Below, piece by piece: positions 34,620 through 43,902 of a stretch of DNA of 64,000 bases. How positions within the stretch are numbered: the stretch's first letter is position 1; each line of letters opens with the position of its first letter. Made by a program: the position numbers and the translations under genes. The notes under the pieces were generated by a model, which was not told the origin of the DNA, did not search any database, and was given only the letters and a program-made list of their open reading frames with translations. The stretch comes from Bacteroidota bacterium (GTDB lineage Bacteria; Bacteroidota; Bacteroidia; Bacteroidales; Bacteroidaceae): assembly GCA_023426145.1 (NCBI GenBank), contig JAFABG010000025.1:248001-312000 (forward strand), read 5' to 3'.

Positions 34620-36017
34620 ATGAGCGAACAATTCGAAATGATAGCCAAGACCTTCCAAGGACTGGAGGAGATACTTGCTGAAGAACTTACTACACTTGGT
34701 GCCAACGATATCCAGATAGGACGCCGAATGGTTTCTTTTACTGGTGACAAATGCATGATGTACAAAGCAAATTTCTGCCTTCGCACGGCTATACGAATTC
34801 TTAAACCTATCAAACACTTCTCAGCCAAAGATGCTGATGAGGTATATAACGAAATACAAGCTATACCTTGGGAAGAATATTTGGATATTGACAAAACCTT
34901 CGCCATTGACGCTGTTGTTTTTAGCGATGAGTTTCGTCATTCAAAATTCGTATCGTATAAAGTCAAAGATGCTATTGTCGATTACTTCCGTGAAAAAACA
35001 GGCAAACGCCCATCTGTACGCATAAACAACCCTGACGTCCTACTCAATATTCATATTGCGCAAACAACATGTACACTTTCTTTAGACTCTTCTGGAGAAT
35101 CTCTCCATCGGAGAGGCTATCGTCAAGAAGCTGTAGAAGCACCGTTAAATGAAGTGTTAGCTGCAGGAATGATCTTAATGACAGGATGGAAAGGTGAATG
35201 CGACTTAATTGACCCAATGTGTGGCTCAGGAACAATACCTGTTGAAGCAGCACTGATTGCTAGAAACATTGCGCCTGGAGTTTTCCGAAAAGGATTTGCT
35301 TTTGAGAAATGGAATGATTTCGATGCTGATCTGTTTGATGAGATCTATAACGATGACAGCCAAGAGCGTGACTTTACTCACAAGATATACGGATACGATA
35401 ACAATCCTAAAGCCAATGAAATAGCTGTTCATAATATTAAAGCTGCTGGAGTATCTAAAGATGTTGTGTTAAAGCTCCAACCCTTTCAACAGTTTGAACA
35501 ACCACAGGAAAAATCAATCATCATCATGAATCCTCCTTATGGAGAACGTATTTCCACGAATGATTTACTTGGCCTGTACCAGATGATTGGGGAACGATTG
35601 AAACACGCATTTGTAGGCAATCACGCTTGGGTGCTTTCATACAGAGAAGAATGTTTCGATCAGATTGGGCTGAAAGCTAGCACAAAAGTTCCATTATTCA
35701 ATGGCGCTTTAGAATGCGAGTTCCGAAAATATGAAATTTTCGATGGCAAATACAAAGAGTTCAAAGGACAAGAAAGCTCTGATGATAAAGAAAGAAAGGA
35801 ATTTAAACCTCGAAAAGAGGGCGATTTCAAGCCACGCCGTGAAGGTGATTTCAAGCATAGAAGAGAAGGTGAATTCAAACCTAGACGAGAAGAAGGTAGT
35901 TTTAAGCGAGAAGATAAAAATAAAAGGACTGGAAAAGAATTCCACGGAGACAGAGATGCAAAACCGCGAGAATTCAGAGGCAATAGAGAGCCTAGAATAC
36001 CTAAAAAAGACAAATAA
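34620..36017 (+). CDS. THUMP-domain RNA guanine methyltransferase, RlmL-like
   Basis: A 465-residue SAM-dependent methyltransferase. The N-terminal THUMP domain (about 45-160) binds RNA; the Rossmann domain has LIDPMCGSGTIPVEAALIA and the catalytic NPPYGERI typical of N2-guanine methylation. It matches the RlmL N-terminal half / YpsC group acting on 23S rRNA or tRNA. The last 75 or so residues are an Arg/Lys/Glu/Phe-rich tail built from short repeats such as REGDFKPR, probably an RNA-binding or disordered tail. It lies between cysE and the DPP4-like gene. Confidence 0.88.
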   Translation: MSEQFEMIAKTFQGLEEILAEELTTLGANDIQIGRRMVSFTGDKCMMYKANFCLRTAIRILKPIKHFSAKDADEVYNEIQAIPWEEYLDIDKTFAIDAVVFSDEFRHSKFVSYKVKDAIVDYFREKTGKRPSVRINNPDVLLNIHIAQTTCTLSLDSSGESLHRRGYRQEAVEAPLNEVLAAGMILMTGWKGECDLIDPMCGSGTIPVEAALIARNIAPGVFRKGFAFEKWNDFDADLFDEIYNDDSQERDFTHKIYGYDNNPKANEIAVHNIKAAGVSKDVVLKLQPFQQFEQPQEKSIIIMNPPYGERISTNDLLGLYQMIGERLKHAFVGNHAWVLSYREECFDQIGLKASTKVPLFNGALECEFRKYEIFDGKYKEFKGQESSDDKERKEFKPRKEGDFKPRREGDFKHRREGEFKPRREEGSFKREDKNKRTGKEFHGDRDAKPREFRGNREPRIPKKDK

Positions 36018-36041
36018 TAGAAATAATAAAAACAGGAAGCA

Positions 36042-38237
36042 ATGAGTAAAATAGTGAAAAGAGTCATTCTGCTGTTACTGGCACTACCAATCGGATGCAA
36101 TCTTATGGCACAGGAATTAAAAAAACTGACACTGGAAGACTTAATTCCAGGAGGTGAGACCTATCGTTTCGCAGAAAACATGTATGGATTGCAATGGTGG
36201 GGTGATGAGTGCATTAAGCCAACAATAGATACAATTTATACAATTCAGCCCAAGACTGGCAAAGAAACCATACTCACGACTCTCTCACAAATTAACAAGG
36301 TGCTTGCAGAGAATAAAGCCGGAAAACTGCCACACCCATACTCAATTCGCTTTCCCTGGGCTGATAAAGCACAATTATTAGTGAAGATCTCTAACAAATT
36401 TATCGTATACGACTTTGAGAAAAACCAAATAATTAGTACGCTCCAACTAAAAGAGAAAGCAACTAATGAAGACTTTTGTGCCGGTAACGGAATGGTAGCA
36501 TATACAATTAAAAACAATTTGTATGTAAACGATAGGGAAATTACTAATGAACCAGAAGGCGTTGTATGTGGGCAAAGCGTACACCGCAATGAGTTTGGGA
36601 TCAACAAAGGTACATTCTGGAGTCCAAAAGGTAAGCTGTTAGCGTTCTATCGAATGGACGAAAGCATGGTTACTCAATACCCGCTAGTAGACATTACTAC
36701 AAGAGTGGGCGAAGTAAATAATATCCGATATCCAATGGCAGGAATGACAAGCCACCAAGTTAAAATAGGCGTTTACAATCCTGCTACTGATAAGAGTATC
36801 TATCTCAATACTGGCGATCCAACTAACCGCTATTTCACTAACATTAGTTGGTCACCAGACGAAGAGAGTATTTATCTGATTGAATTAAATCGTGATCAGA
36901 ATCACGCCAAGCTTTGTCAATACAATGCAACCACAGGAGAATTGATTGGAGTTCTTTATGAAGAAATGCATCCAAAATACGTAGAGCCTCAAACGCCTAT
37001 CGTTTTTCTCCCTTGGGATTCTACTAAATTTATTTTCCAAAGCCAACGTGATGGATTCAATCATCTCTATTTACTAGATATAAAGGCGGATGACTCTAAA
37101 GAAAAAACCTACAAAAGTCTAAATGGTGGTAGTTATTGCCAAGCAAAGCAAGTAACACAATTGACTAAAGGAGAATGGCTTGTTAGTGATCTATTAGGTT
37201 TCAATGAAAAGAGAAAAGAAGTCATATTCACAGCTAGAGAAGGATTGAAAAGCGGACAGTTTACCGTTAATGTTAAGAACGGCAAAATGAATAAGACGTT
37301 CAGCACTTGTAACGAAAGCGAACATAATGGTGTTTTAAATGCTTCAGGAACGTTTCTCATCGATCGATATGCTACTAAAAATCAGCCTCGAAACATTGAT
37401 TTGGTGGATACTAAAACGTTTAAGTCGCTCAACCTATTGACATCAAAAAGCCCTTATGAAGGCTATCAGTTACCTACTATTGAAACTGGTACCATTAAAG
37501 CAGCTGACGGAACTACCGACCTTTATTATCGGCTCACTAAACCTGCGGATTTTGACCCAAACAAAAAATATCCGGTTATTGTCTATGTATACGGAGGACC
37601 ACATGCACAACTTGTCACTGGAGGATGGCTTAACGGAACCCGTGGATGGGACATTTACATGGCCAACAAGGGCTATATCATGTTCACTCTCGATAATAGA
37701 GGAAGTGAAAATAGAGGTTTAGCGTTTGAAAACGTCACTTTCCGTCATTTAGGCATTGAAGAAGGAAAAGATCAAGTAAAAGGAATTGAGTTTCTAAAAT
37801 CATTACCCTACGTTGACGGTCAACGAATCGGCGTCCACGGCTGGAGCTTCGGAGGGCATATGACTACCGCTCTTATGCTGAGATATCCAGAAATATTCAA
37901 AGTCGGAGTTGCCGGTGGTCCAGTTATTGACTGGGCATACTATGAAGTAATGTACGGTGAACGATATATGGATACTCCAGAAAGCAATCCTGAAGGCTAC
38001 AAAGAATGCAACCTGAAGAATCTTGCTGGACAATTGAAAGGACATCTTCTCATCATTCATGACGACCATGATGACACCTGCGTGCCTCAACATACTTTAT
38101 CCTTTATGAAAGCCTGCATAGATGCCCGTACATACCCAGACCTGTTTGTATACCCTTGTCATAAACATAACGTTTCAGGGCGCGACCGCGTACATTTGCA
38201 CGAGAAAATCACTCGATATTTTGAAGAACATCTATAA
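36042..38237 (+). CDS. S9-family prolyl dipeptidyl peptidase (DPP IV-like)
   Basis: A 731-residue exported serine peptidase. The N-terminus is a signal sequence (LLLLALPIGCNLMAQ). A beta-propeller domain fills about 40-480 and an alpha/beta-hydrolase domain the rest. Catalytic Ser602 lies in GWSFGGH, the Asp in HDDHDDTCVP (about 677), and the His in GRDRVHLHEK (718 or 720). This fits DPP IV-type enzymes that release Xaa-Pro dipeptides from peptides in the periplasm. With the S46 peptidase it would allow stepwise peptide degradation. Confidence 0.93.
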   Translation: MSKIVKRVILLLLALPIGCNLMAQELKKLTLEDLIPGGETYRFAENMYGLQWWGDECIKPTIDTIYTIQPKTGKETILTTLSQINKVLAENKAGKLPHPYSIRFPWADKAQLLVKISNKFIVYDFEKNQIISTLQLKEKATNEDFCAGNGMVAYTIKNNLYVNDREITNEPEGVVCGQSVHRNEFGINKGTFWSPKGKLLAFYRMDESMVTQYPLVDITTRVGEVNNIRYPMAGMTSHQVKIGVYNPATDKSIYLNTGDPTNRYFTNISWSPDEESIYLIELNRDQNHAKLCQYNATTGELIGVLYEEMHPKYVEPQTPIVFLPWDSTKFIFQSQRDGFNHLYLLDIKADDSKEKTYKSLNGGSYCQAKQVTQLTKGEWLVSDLLGFNEKRKEVIFTAREGLKSGQFTVNVKNGKMNKTFSTCNESEHNGVLNASGTFLIDRYATKNQPRNIDLVDTKTFKSLNLLTSKSPYEGYQLPTIETGTIKAADGTTDLYYRLTKPADFDPNKKYPVIVYVYGGPHAQLVTGGWLNGTRGWDIYMANKGYIMFTLDNRGSENRGLAFENVTFRHLGIEEGKDQVKGIEFLKSLPYVDGQRIGVHGWSFGGHMTTALMLRYPEIFKVGVAGGPVIDWAYYEVMYGERYMDTPESNPEGYKECNLKNLAGQLKGHLLIIHDDHDDTCVPQHTLSFMKACIDARTYPDLFVYPCHKHNVSGRDRVHLHEKITRYFEEHL

Positions 38238-38290
38238 TAATCTGACCTACAGCTTATAAAATACAGAAAACTCATAACCAAATACTCATT

Positions 38291-39565
38291 ATGAAGATAT
38301 TATTACTAGGCTCGGGCGGCCGCGAACATGCACTAGCATGGAAAATTGCCCAAAGTCCGAAAGTTGAGAAACTATACATTGCTCCAGGAAATGCAGGAAC
38401 AAACGCAGTAGGCGAAAATATCAACATTAAAGCAACTGACTTTGAAGCAATCAGCGTTTTCGCCCTTAAGGAAGATATCAAGATGATAGTAGTAGGTCCT
38501 GAGGACCCATTAGTCGAAGGAATCTATGATTACTTCCAAAACCGTCAAGAACTAAGTCATATAGCAGTAATTGGCCCTTCAGCAAATGGTGCACAACTTG
38601 AAGGAAGCAAAGAATTTGCTAAAGGTTTTATGATGCGCCATCACATTCCAACAGCACGATATAAAAGCATCACAGCTGATAACATAGAAGAAGGCATTAC
38701 ATTCCTTGAAACATTGGAAGCACCTTACGTACTTAAAGCTGACGGACTATGTGCTGGAAAAGGTGTCCTCATCCTTCCTACCCTCGAAGAAGCCAAGAAG
38801 GAACTTAAAGAGATGCTTGGCGGCATGTTCGGTTCAGCATCAACAACGGTTGTGATTGAAGAATTCTTAAGCGGAATTGAGTGTTCTGTCTTTGTACTCT
38901 CTGATGGAGAGCACTATAAAGTGCTTCCTGTAGCTAAAGACTATAAAAGAATTGGAGAGGGTGATCAAGGTCTTAATACAGGAGGAATGGGAAGCGTAAC
39001 CCCTGTGCCATTTGCCGACGAAGCTTATATGGAAAAGGTACGAACCCGTATCATTGAACCGACCATCAAAGGCCTAAAAGAAGAAAATATAACTTATAAG
39101 GGTTTTATCTTCCTAGGATTAATTAAAGTGAAAGGAGAGCCAATGGTCATAGAATATAATGTCCGCATGGGTGACCCCGAAACCGAAAGCGTAATGCTGC
39201 GTATTAAGAGTGACTTTGTGGAGCTTCTCGAAGGTACTGCGGCAGGTAATTTGAACGAAAAAACACTTATAGAAGATCTACGTCCAGCAGCTTGTGTTAT
39301 TCTAGTAAGCGGAGGTTACCCTGAAGCATACGAAAAAGGATTCCCAATTAGCGGGCTAGAAGCAGCTGCATCCACTGATAGTATTATTTTCCACGCCGGT
39401 ACATCTATCAAAGATGGAGAAGTGGTTACGAATGGAGGCCGCGTCATTGCTGTATGCTCCTATGGTGAGACAAAAGAAGAAGCACTTGCACAAAGCTATA
39501 AAGTAGCTGATATTATAGACTTTAACAAGAAATATTTCCGTCGCGACATCGGATTCGACTTATAA
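38291..39565 (+). CDS. purD: Phosphoribosylamine-glycine ligase
   Basis: A 424-residue ATP-grasp enzyme of de novo purine synthesis that joins glycine to phosphoribosylamine, making GAR. The family start MKILLLGSGGREHALAWK is present, followed by GPEDPLVEGI, LKADGLCAGKGV, and NTGGMGSVTPVPF; the metal-binding EYNVRMGDPETE block is intact. The length matches monofunctional PurD. Neighbouring pur genes are absent; it lies in the long cysE-to-znuC run. Confidence 0.96.
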   Translation: MKILLLGSGGREHALAWKIAQSPKVEKLYIAPGNAGTNAVGENINIKATDFEAISVFALKEDIKMIVVGPEDPLVEGIYDYFQNRQELSHIAVIGPSANGAQLEGSKEFAKGFMMRHHIPTARYKSITADNIEEGITFLETLEAPYVLKADGLCAGKGVLILPTLEEAKKELKEMLGGMFGSASTTVVIEEFLSGIECSVFVLSDGEHYKVLPVAKDYKRIGEGDQGLNTGGMGSVTPVPFADEAYMEKVRTRIIEPTIKGLKEENITYKGFIFLGLIKVKGEPMVIEYNVRMGDPETESVMLRIKSDFVELLEGTAAGNLNEKTLIEDLRPAACVILVSGGYPEAYEKGFPISGLEAAASTDSIIFHAGTSIKDGEVVTNGGRVIAVCSYGETKEEALAQSYKVADIIDFNKKYFRRDIGFDL

Positions 39566-39604
39566 ATAAAGGAAGACTACTCTGAACTGAATAGATAAGA
39601 AGAC

Positions 39605-40615
39605 ATGAGGAATAGAAGACTACAAAGTCTGATTACAGCTGGAAGGTGGACTCTGCCGACCACTATTTTCATATGCGCCCTTTGCTGGGCGCTAACCTCT
39701 GTGTTCTTACCCAATCTGGAACTGGAAACTAGCACAGAAGAAAGTGCAGCTTTTTGGGTGTCGATCCGAACTCTATTACCTGCAGGTTGGATAGAGAAGA
39801 TTGCAAGCTACGTTATTTATGCCATCATTGGCTATTTCTTGATTGAGTTAAATAATAGATTCGGCATAATCCGTATGCGAGCTTCCATACAAACTGCCGC
39901 ATATTTTCTGCTTGTTACAGCATGTCCTGAGATGCATTTGTTGTGTGCAGGAGATATTGCTGCTATTGCTTTCCTCATCTCTATCTTTTTTTTATTTAGA
40001 AGTTATCAGCAGACTTATGCGGCTAGCGATTTATTCTACTCATTCCTATTTATAGGACTAGGAAGCCTTCTTTTTCCACAACTCAACTTACTTTTAGTAC
40101 TTTGGTTCATAGAAGCTTATCGCTTTCAAGCCCTCACGCTTCGTAGCATATGCGGTGCATTGCTTGGATGGACATTACCCTATTGGATACTATTTGGACA
40201 TGCGTTCTACCATAATCAAATGGATCTTTTCTACCAGCCTTTTCTCAATCTAACTAGGTTCGACAATATTTTTAATATACAAATCCTACACCCTTGGGAA
40301 TTGGCCACACTCGGTTATCTGCTTGTGTTATTTATATTCAGTGCTACTCATTGCATTATTGCAGGATTTGAAGATAAAATCCGTACTCGAGCCTACGTAC
40401 AATTTCTAATTAATCTAACGCTTATTCTTTTCCTGCTTATTGCACTACAACCCTCACATTGCACCGATTTCTTACCCCTACTCATGATTAGTAGTAGCAT
40501 ATTAATCGGGCATCTTTTTGTGTTGACAAACAGTAAAACGTCTAACATCATTTTTTTAGTGTCCTTATCCGGACTCATCCTTTTATTTGCATTTAACCTA
40601 TGGACGCTTTTATAA
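39605..40615 (+). CDS. Uncharacterised polytopic membrane protein
   Basis: A 336-residue protein with about nine or ten hydrophobic segments and short loops, for example WTLPTTIFICALCWALT at the start and IIFLVSLSGLILLFAFNLW at the end. I recognise no catalytic motif or transporter signature. Its last 16 bases overlap the YqaA-family gene, so the two are likely translated together. It may belong to a Bacteroidetes-specific membrane family; its role is unknown. Confidence 0.75.
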   Translation: MRNRRLQSLITAGRWTLPTTIFICALCWALTSVFLPNLELETSTEESAAFWVSIRTLLPAGWIEKIASYVIYAIIGYFLIELNNRFGIIRMRASIQTAAYFLLVTACPEMHLLCAGDIAAIAFLISIFFLFRSYQQTYAASDLFYSFLFIGLGSLLFPQLNLLLVLWFIEAYRFQALTLRSICGALLGWTLPYWILFGHAFYHNQMDLFYQPFLNLTRFDNIFNIQILHPWELATLGYLLVLFIFSATHCIIAGFEDKIRTRAYVQFLINLTLILFLLIALQPSHCTDFLPLLMISSSILIGHLFVLTNSKTSNIIFLVSLSGLILLFAFNLWTLL

Positions 40616-41079
40616 ATACAGCTACACAGCTTCTCATCGAATGGGGAATCCCCGGGCTATTCATATCAGCTTTACTGGCTGGAAGTATCCTTCCATTCAG
40701 TTCTGAACTGGTTTTGGTAGCACTAGTTAAACTGGGGTTAAACCCGACAGCTTGCATTATTGCTGCTTCACTTGGCAATACAGCTGGTGGAATGACTTGC
40801 TACTTCATGGGACGTTTGGGCAAAATAAGCTGGATAGAAAAATATTTCAAAATAAAAAAAGAGAAAATAGACAAAATGGTAAACTTTCTCCATGGTAAAG
40901 GAGCACTGATGGGATTTTTCGCATTCCTACCTGCTATTGGAGAAGTTATTTCTATGGCTTTAGGATTTATGCGAAGCAATTTATGGCTCACCACTTTAGC
41001 CATGTTCATAGGGAAACTTGTACGGTACATTCTACTCTTATATGTGTTAGAAAATGCTTGGAACGTTGTAGCTGGATAA
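40600..41079 (+). CDS. YqaA / DedA-superfamily membrane protein
   Basis: A 159-residue membrane protein of the SNARE-associated (VTT/DedA) superfamily. The N-terminal GIPGLFISALLAGSILPFSSELVLVAL and the loop NTAGGMTCYFMGRLG are characteristic, and the FLPAIGEVISMALGFMRSN segment forms the re-entrant part. DedA proteins are thought to move lipids across the membrane, with roles in membrane homeostasis; the substrate here is unknown. It overlaps the preceding membrane-protein gene by 16 bases and lies 15 bases before mnmD. Confidence 0.88.
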   Translation: MDAFINTATQLLIEWGIPGLFISALLAGSILPFSSELVLVALVKLGLNPTACIIAASLGNTAGGMTCYFMGRLGKISWIEKYFKIKKEKIDKMVNFLHGKGALMGFFAFLPAIGEVISMALGFMRSNLWLTTLAMFIGKLVRYILLLYVLENAWNVVAG

Positions 41080-41094
41080 GATGCCAATAGGAAG

Positions 41095-41808
41095 ATGAAA
41101 AGAATAATAGAAAAAACAGATGATGGGAGTGCTACCCTATTTGTTCCAGAGCTGAATGAACACTATCATTCAACTAAAGGTGCTCGAACAGAATCACAAC
41201 ATATCTTTATAAATATGGGATTAAAAGCCTCATTAGTTGAAGCCCCTCATATTCTTGAAATAGGTTTTGGTACTGGTTTAAATGCTTGGCTCACTCTTGA
41301 AGAAGCCGAAAAAAGTTCGCGAGTAGTAAACTATAAAGGATTAGAACTTTATCCACTTGAATGGCTTACAATTAAAGAATTAGGATATATAGATCAATTC
41401 GAGCAAGTTACAATAAACAATCAACCAACTTCATCTATAGGCTTATTCGAATTGATGCATACTTCGCCTTGGGAAAATGAACTAACAATAAGTCCTCATT
41501 TCATTCTCAAGAAAATACAAGCGGATTTTAGCAAATGGGGAGAAAAAAACGCTAGTTACCAACTGTTTGAGCCTTCCACATTTGACATTATCTATTTTGA
41601 TGCATTCGCACCAGAAAAGCAACCAGAGATGTGGTCACAGAACCTATTCGACCACTTATACGTTTTACTAAATAAGGGAGGCATTCTGACGACTTATTGT
41701 GCAAAAGGTGTAATCAGAAGAATGTTACAAACAGCAGGATTTACAGTTGAACGGCTTCCTGGACCTCCAGGAGGTAAACGTGAAATACTACGTGCTCTAA
41801 AAAAATAA
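41095..41808 (+). CDS. mnmD: tRNA (5-methylaminomethyl-2-thiouridine)(34)-methyltransferase MnmD
   Basis: A 237-residue SAM-dependent methyltransferase completing the mnm5s2U34 modification of tRNA. The SAM-binding start ILEIGFGTGLNAWLTL and the DAFAPEKQPEMWS block are typical, as is the final GPPGGKREILRA. It corresponds to the MnmC(m) part of E. coli MnmC; the FAD oxidase half is absent, as usual for MnmD proteins. MnmG, an earlier enzyme of the same pathway, is encoded at 18778-20664. Confidence 0.93.
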   Translation: MKRIIEKTDDGSATLFVPELNEHYHSTKGARTESQHIFINMGLKASLVEAPHILEIGFGTGLNAWLTLEEAEKSSRVVNYKGLELYPLEWLTIKELGYIDQFEQVTINNQPTSSIGLFELMHTSPWENELTISPHFILKKIQADFSKWGEKNASYQLFEPSTFDIIYFDAFAPEKQPEMWSQNLFDHLYVLLNKGGILTTYCAKGVIRRMLQTAGFTVERLPGPPGGKREILRALKK

Positions 41809-41846
41809 AAAACAAGTCTAAAAGACAACAGCAATAAATACGAATT

Positions 41847-42764
41847 ATGCACCAACCGATCAATATTATAAAAGGGACTTTAGTAAGCTTATGCCTCTCA
41901 TTAGCTGCTTGTGGAGGCAATATGGCTAAAAAAAATGGAAGCGAAGAAGTAAAACCAATCATAACGGTGACTATCGAGCCACAGCGTTACTTTACAGAAG
42001 CTATTGCAGGAGATAAGTTCACTATAATCAGCATGGTACCTAAAGGAATGAGTCCCGAAACCTATGACCCAATACCTCAACAACTTGTTTCTCTAGGAAA
42101 TAGTAAGGCTTACTTCCGCATTGGTTATATTGGATTTGAACAAGTCTGGATGGATCGTTTAATGAACAATGCACCCCATCTTCAAGTCTTTAACACATCA
42201 AGAGATATAGATCTAATTTTAAATAATGATGACTCCAAGCACGATCATGCAGCCCATGAGAAACACGGACACAGCCATACAGTAGAACCACATGTATGGA
42301 CTTCTGCAACCAATGCATTAATCCTTGCCAAAAACACCTATCAAGCACTATGCACGATAGATAAAGCAAATGAGACCTACTATTTGATGCGCTACGACTC
42401 ACTATGTCAACGCATTCAACAAACTGATAGCATTATTCGAAAGAAGCTCTCCGCTCAAGGAGCTTCAAAGGCTTTCATGATCTACCATCCCGCACTTTCT
42501 TACTTTGCCCGAGATTATGGGTTGACCCAAATTTCTATTGAAGAAGAAGGAAAAGAACCTTCGCCTGCTCACTTAAAAGAGCTAATAGACTTGTGCAAAA
42601 TGCAAAAAGTAGAGGTCATTTTTGTCCAGCCAGAATTTGATAAACGAAATGCAGAAACTATAGCGCAGCAAACCAACACCAAAGTAGTGCCAATAAATCC
42701 ATTAAGTTATGACTGGAACACTGAGATGCTACATATTGCAGAGTCTCTTTCACATAATAAATGA
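41847..42764 (+). CDS. znuA: Zinc/manganese ABC transporter substrate-binding lipoprotein (ZnuA-like)
   Basis: A 305-residue cluster A-I binding protein. The lipoprotein signal ends LAAC (Cys near 22). A His-rich loop (about 131-150, with HDHAAHEKHGHSH) is the hallmark of zinc-specific ZnuA proteins and precedes VEPHVW, which holds a metal ligand. IYHPALSYFARDYGL and VEVIFVQPEFDKRNAE are conserved further on. It overlaps the ATPase gene by 4 bases. No permease gene is found beside it. Confidence 0.9.
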   Translation: MHQPINIIKGTLVSLCLSLAACGGNMAKKNGSEEVKPIITVTIEPQRYFTEAIAGDKFTIISMVPKGMSPETYDPIPQQLVSLGNSKAYFRIGYIGFEQVWMDRLMNNAPHLQVFNTSRDIDLILNNDDSKHDHAAHEKHGHSHTVEPHVWTSATNALILAKNTYQALCTIDKANETYYLMRYDSLCQRIQQTDSIIRKKLSAQGASKAFMIYHPALSYFARDYGLTQISIEEEGKEPSPAHLKELIDLCKMQKVEVIFVQPEFDKRNAETIAQQTNTKVVPINPLSYDWNTEMLHIAESLSHNK

Positions 42765-43579
42765 TTCAGAAACAAAATAATACTCCCAGTATGAAACCGA
42801 TTATTGAAATAAAAAACCTTGCTGCCGGATACGAACAACGTACCGTAATCCATGACGTAAACTTAAATGTTTATGAGCGAGACTTTTTAGGAATCATCGG
42901 CCCTAATGGAGGAGGAAAAACTACACTTATAAAATGTATTCTCGGTCTATTGAAGCCTACCTCAGGAGAAATTGTTTTCCATTCGGCTAAAAATCAGCCT
43001 ATTGGTATACAGTCTAATATAAATGGTTCACAAGCTAGTTTAGGCTACCTGCCACAGTATAGCACCATTGACCGAAAGTTTCCAATTTCAGTAGAGGAAG
43101 TGATTCTTTCAGGATTAAGCATCAAGAAATCGCTCACTTCACGATTTACAGCTGAACAAAAGGAAAAAGGCAAACATGTTATCGCTCGTATGGGACTAGA
43201 AGATTTAGAGCATCGTTCGATTGGACAACTCAGTGGCGGACAATTACAACGTACTCTTCTAGGGAGGGCAATTATCTCCGATCCTTCAGTGCTAATTCTT
43301 GATGAGCCAAGCACTTACATAGATAAACGATTCGAAGCTCGCCTATATGAGCTGCTAGCAGATATAAACAAAGAATGTGCAATTATTCTTGTAAGCCATG
43401 ACATAGGCACAGTCTTACAACAAGTGAAATCAATTGCCTGTATCAATGAAACATTAGATTATCATCCTGACACGGGGGTTTCAACTGAATGGCTTGAAAG
43501 AAACTTCAACTGCCCCATTGAGTTGCTTGGACACGGCACTCTGCCACATCGAATTTTAGGAGAGCATCACCATCATTAA
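42761..43579 (+). CDS. znuC: Metal ABC transporter ATP-binding protein (ZnuC-like)
   Basis: A 272-residue ABC ATPase pairing with the ZnuA-like protein. Walker A GPNGGGKTT, signature LSGGQLQR, and Walker B VLILDEPST are all present, with the switch His in LVSHD. The C-terminus ends GEHHHH, a short His run possibly tied to zinc sensing or simply to metal binding. ATG at 42761 gives a 4-base overlap with znuA; an internal ATG at 42791 is possible. A matching permease (ZnuB) would be needed and is not in the window. The gene ends the nine-gene run. Confidence 0.9.
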   Translation: MIQKQNNTPSMKPIIEIKNLAAGYEQRTVIHDVNLNVYERDFLGIIGPNGGGKTTLIKCILGLLKPTSGEIVFHSAKNQPIGIQSNINGSQASLGYLPQYSTIDRKFPISVEEVILSGLSIKKSLTSRFTAEQKEKGKHVIARMGLEDLEHRSIGQLSGGQLQRTLLGRAIISDPSVLILDEPSTYIDKRFEARLYELLADINKECAIILVSHDIGTVLQQVKSIACINETLDYHPDTGVSTEWLERNFNCPIELLGHGTLPHRILGEHHHH

Positions 43580-43902
43580 GCACCAAGATAAAAATAGTAT
43601 CAGTTACAATATCAATTAATGCATAAAAGAATAAACTGTTTTATTACTTAAAATTGCAATTTTTGTGAAAATAGAAAGTTAAAACTCACATAGAGAAGAA
43701 AGAAAAACCAGCCCCCTACTGAATAGATATAACCCTGTAAGATACCAGAAGCCCTATTCACAGAATTCTAATATAGCCTCTATACAAGAGATTTATGCTT
43801 TCAGTTACTTAATATTTCTTACTTTGTTCCTCATTATTCTTACAAATCACTATCTTTGCGCCCACGTAATCTGTTTATAACGAAAAAACTACGATAGTGC
43901 TA
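43580..43902. other. Intergenic region between znuC and the DUF2723 gene
   Basis: AT-rich with no ORF of note. It contains a -7 box just upstream of the next gene (43851-43858). I see no strong terminator after znuC. Confidence 0.6.
43823..43858 (+). promoter_or_regulatory. Putative promoter of the DUF2723 gene
   Basis: TATCTTTGC at 43851-43859 matches the -7 box. The nearest TTTG is at 43823-43826, with a spacing of 24 bases, longer than the usual 19-21. Confidence 0.45.
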
